Positions 14,458 to 16,023 of a stretch of 16,023 nt of DNA are shown piece by piece (positions within the stretch are counted from its first letter, which is position 1; the number at the start of each line of letters is the position of its first letter). The DNA is from Caldisericota bacterium (GTDB lineage Bacteria; Caldisericota; Caldisericia; Cryosericales; Cryosericaceae). Below the pieces are notes generated by a model. That model was not told the DNA's origin. It ran no database searches and saw only the letters and a program-made list of their open reading frames with translations. Location of the stretch: contig JAPLGJ010000179.1 of the NCBI GenBank assembly GCA_026390215.1, positions 1 through 16,023 of the forward strand. Direction: 5' to 3'. Both the position numbers and the translations under genes were made by a program.

Positions 14458-15542
14458 GGCGCATATTGGTTCTCGTTTCCATACTGCTCTGCCTGGGGGT
14501 ACTGCAAAACTACAGTATCACCGTCAGTCTCAGCGCCGCGCGAGGTCAATTGGTGGCCGTAACTCCTAGTGTCGTCAAGCAAGCGATTATCGTCGGTGTC
14601 GGCATCTTCGCCTATTGGTTCTGCTCGCGGTTCAAGTACATGCGCTGGGCAGACATCTCGGGATTTCTGACGTATGCCCTAGGAGCTTTGCTGATTGCTG
14701 TTCTCATTCCCGCCATCGGTAGGAGTGTGAACGGTTCCAGTCGGTGGATCGGAACGGGTTCGATTGGCTTACAGCCGTCTCAGGCAGCTATTTTGGTGGT
14801 GCCTCTTCTCGCCGCCAAGCTCTTCAGCGGCAAGTACCTGAACCAGTATGACCGTCGATTCTACCGCACATTTCTGCTATTCGCGCTGGGGTTCACGGTC
14901 CTGGTAGCCCTGGAACCCGATTTCGGAACCGCCTTTGTTATCGCCGGGTCCTCTATCGCTATCCTGCTGGGTGTTGGTGCTCCGTTCGGCTACTGGATCA
15001 GCCAAACAGCTGCCTTGGGCGTGGTGGCCCTGATTGCAGTGAACGTGAAAGACTCATGGAAAGTCAGAATGACCTCGTTCATCAACCCACTGTCGGCCGA
15101 CAAGGCCAAGGACGTCGCTTATCAACTGGTGAACTCCATGTTTGCGGTCGCGAGGGGTGGAGTGACGGGAAGGGGTTTCATGCGGAGCGTCCAGAAATTC
15201 GTCCACTTCCCGGCCCAGGAGAACGATTTTGTTTTCGCCATATTCTCGGAGGAGTTCGGGCTTGTCGGCGTGACCATCGTGCTCGGCATTTTTCTCTGGA
15301 TCGTCTTCGACCTGTTCAAAATTGCCTCGAGGTCCTCTGAGCCGTTTGCGCGCGTCTACGTGATGGGGCTGGGAGTGTTCCTCGCCGTGCAGGCGTTCGT
15401 CAACATCGGTGTCGTTATTGGACTGCTTCCTACGACAGGAGTACCACTACCGTTCTTCAGCCAGGGAGGCAATCACATCGTTTTCGAGATGGCCGCGCTT
15501 GGCATCGCGGGAGCCATTTCCCGAAGTCCGGAGGCTGTCTGA
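14454..15542 (+). CDS. ftsW: FtsW, septal peptidoglycan glycosyltransferase (SEDS family)
   Basis: FtsW is a SEDS-family membrane glycosyltransferase that polymerises lipid II at the septum with its partner FtsI. The 362-residue protein has about ten hydrophobic segments. It shows SRWIGTGSIGLQPSQ (near 96-110), LEPDFGTAFVIAG, SMFAVARGGVTGRG, ENDFVFAIFSEEFGLVG with Asp258 (the residue aligned with the catalytic Asp of RodA/FtsW), and TTGVPLPFFSQGGN. Two usually conserved spots differ: QPSE is QPSQ (Q110), and ISYGGSS is FSQGGNH (336-341 for SQGGNH). RodA or SpoVE are possible by sequence alone; position between murD and murG favours FtsW. The GTG start overlaps the murD stop and has no good ribosome site, so it likely depends on coupling. 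It overlaps murG by one base. Confidence 0.9.
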   Translation: MRRILVLVSILLCLGVLQNYSITVSLSAARGQLVAVTPSVVKQAIIVGVGIFAYWFCSRFKYMRWADISGFLTYALGALLIAVLIPAIGRSVNGSSRWIGTGSIGLQPSQAAILVVPLLAAKLFSGKYLNQYDRRFYRTFLLFALGFTVLVALEPDFGTAFVIAGSSIAILLGVGAPFGYWISQTAALGVVALIAVNVKDSWKVRMTSFINPLSADKAKDVAYQLVNSMFAVARGGVTGRGFMRSVQKFVHFPAQENDFVFAIFSEEFGLVGVTIVLGIFLWIVFDLFKIASRSSEPFARVYVMGLGVFLAVQAFVNIGVVIGLLPTTGVPLPFFSQGGNHIVFEMAALGIAGAISRSPEAV

Positions 15543-16023
15543 TGCACTTCATCATCGCCGGAGGAGGAACAGGAGGGCATATCTACCCCGCAGTCGCAAT
15601 TGCTGAACGTTTGTCGGACAGGGGAACCGTCACCATGCTGGCGCGATCTGACAGTATGGAACAACGCGTTTTCCTTTCTTCGGGACTTGACGTCAGAACC
15701 GTTTGTTCTGCTCCCCTTCTGTATACCCCCAGATCGCTTTGGCGCCTTGCAGGCGCGACCCGAGGCGGAGTGAATGCCGCGCGCCGTGTCATGAAGGACG
15801 CCCATGCAGATGCCTTCATCGGTACCGGCGGATACGTATCGGTGCCAGGAATCGTCGCCGCGCAGCTGAACGGGATTCCCGTGTACCTTCTGGAACAGAA
15901 CACCGTCATGGGGAGGGCGAATCGACTGTTCTCGCGCCGTGCGCGGCACGTGTTCCTGGGGTTTCCGGTCGAAGGAGTCTCCGGTCCACGGTTCACCGTT
16001 ACGGGAAACCCTCTGCGACGCAA
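15542..16023 (+). CDS. murG: MurG, UDP-GlcNAc:lipid I GlcNAc transferase, N-terminal part (cut by window edge)
   Basis: MurG adds GlcNAc from UDP-GlcNAc to lipid I at the inner face of the membrane, making lipid II. The first 160 codons are present and the gene runs off the right edge. The N-terminal glycine loop AGGGTGGHIYPAVAIAE (6-22), IGTGGYVSVPG (about 97-107), LLEQNTVMGRANRL (about 121-134) and GNPLR near the window end are all family signatures of GT28/MurG. ATG 15542 shares one base with the ftsW stop (TGATG), and GGAGG (15530..15534) lies seven bases upstream. The C-terminal UDP-GlcNAc-binding domain is not visible. Last gene in the dcw run in this window; murC or ftsQ/ftsZ may follow but cannot be seen. 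Confidence 0.96.
   Translation, partial: MHFIIAGGGTGGHIYPAVAIAERLSDRGTVTMLARSDSMEQRVFLSSGLDVRTVCSAPLLYTPRSLWRLAGATRGGVNAARRVMKDAHADAFIGTGGYVSVPGIVAAQLNGIPVYLLEQNTVMGRANRLFSRRARHVFLGFPVEGVSGPRFTVTGNPLRR

Noticed and set aside
1..16023. CRISPR repeats, insertion sequences, tRNA genes or phage genes
   Set aside because: I scanned by eye for regular repeats, terminal inverted repeats, cloverleaf arms and transposase motifs and found none; every large segment is accounted for by core genes.

Overview
The window is one stretch of a bacterial chromosome, moderately GC-rich by eye. It is packed with plus-strand housekeeping genes and one divergent partial gene at the left edge. I see no mobile element, CRISPR array, tRNA or rRNA, and no gene-free stretch over about 210 bases. 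Layout: (1) the 5' end of deoC (minus strand, cut by the window edge); (2) a divergent control region with a promoter each way and a CIRCE operator for the HrcA repressor; (3) the heat-shock operon grpE-dnaK-dnaJ, ending in a likely intrinsic terminator; (4) a new promoter and the genes holB (clamp-loader delta'), ricT/yaaT (PSP1 family) and mnmA (tRNA 2-thiouridylase); (5) a second control region with three evenly spaced MraZ boxes over an extended -10 promoter; (6) the division and cell-wall (dcw) cluster mraZ-rsmH-ftsL-ftsI(PBP)-murE-mraY-murD-ftsW-murG, the last gene cut by the right edge.

The genes form functional blocks. GrpE, DnaK and DnaJ are the complete Hsp70 refolding machine. HolB belongs to the replication clamp loader, RicT to the RNase Y-associated complex and MnmA to wobble-uridine thiolation. 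The dcw block makes peptidoglycan precursor (MurE, MurD), moves it onto lipid (MraY, MurG), and polymerises and cross-links it at the septum (FtsW, FtsI, FtsL). MraZ is the block's own regulator. From murD to murG, and from mraZ to mraY apart from the ftsL-ftsI junction, genes overlap by 1 to 4 bases or sit within 3 bases of each other, which implies one translationally coupled transcript.

Taxonomy is uncertain. A CIRCE operator, a DnaK without the roughly 24-residue insert seen in E. coli DnaK, and ricT beside holB are all Firmicutes-like traits. However, the DnaK N-terminus (SIGGKAVPSYVAFTKDGQ) recalls Thermoplasma-type archaeal DnaK more than Bacillus. MurE has EDPR where DNPR is usual, and murF is missing from the cluster. 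A deep-branching or candidate-phylum bacterium (for example Caldiserica/Cryosericota or a Thermotoga-like lineage) would fit, but this is a guess from memory, not a result.

The window is mostly ordinary core genome and I found no plainly new system. The points most worth checking are the apparently leaderless mraZ start under a compact MraZ operator-promoter, the unusual MurE specificity motif together with the missing murF, the archaeal-looking DnaK N-terminus, and substitutions in usually conserved motifs of FtsW and MurD.
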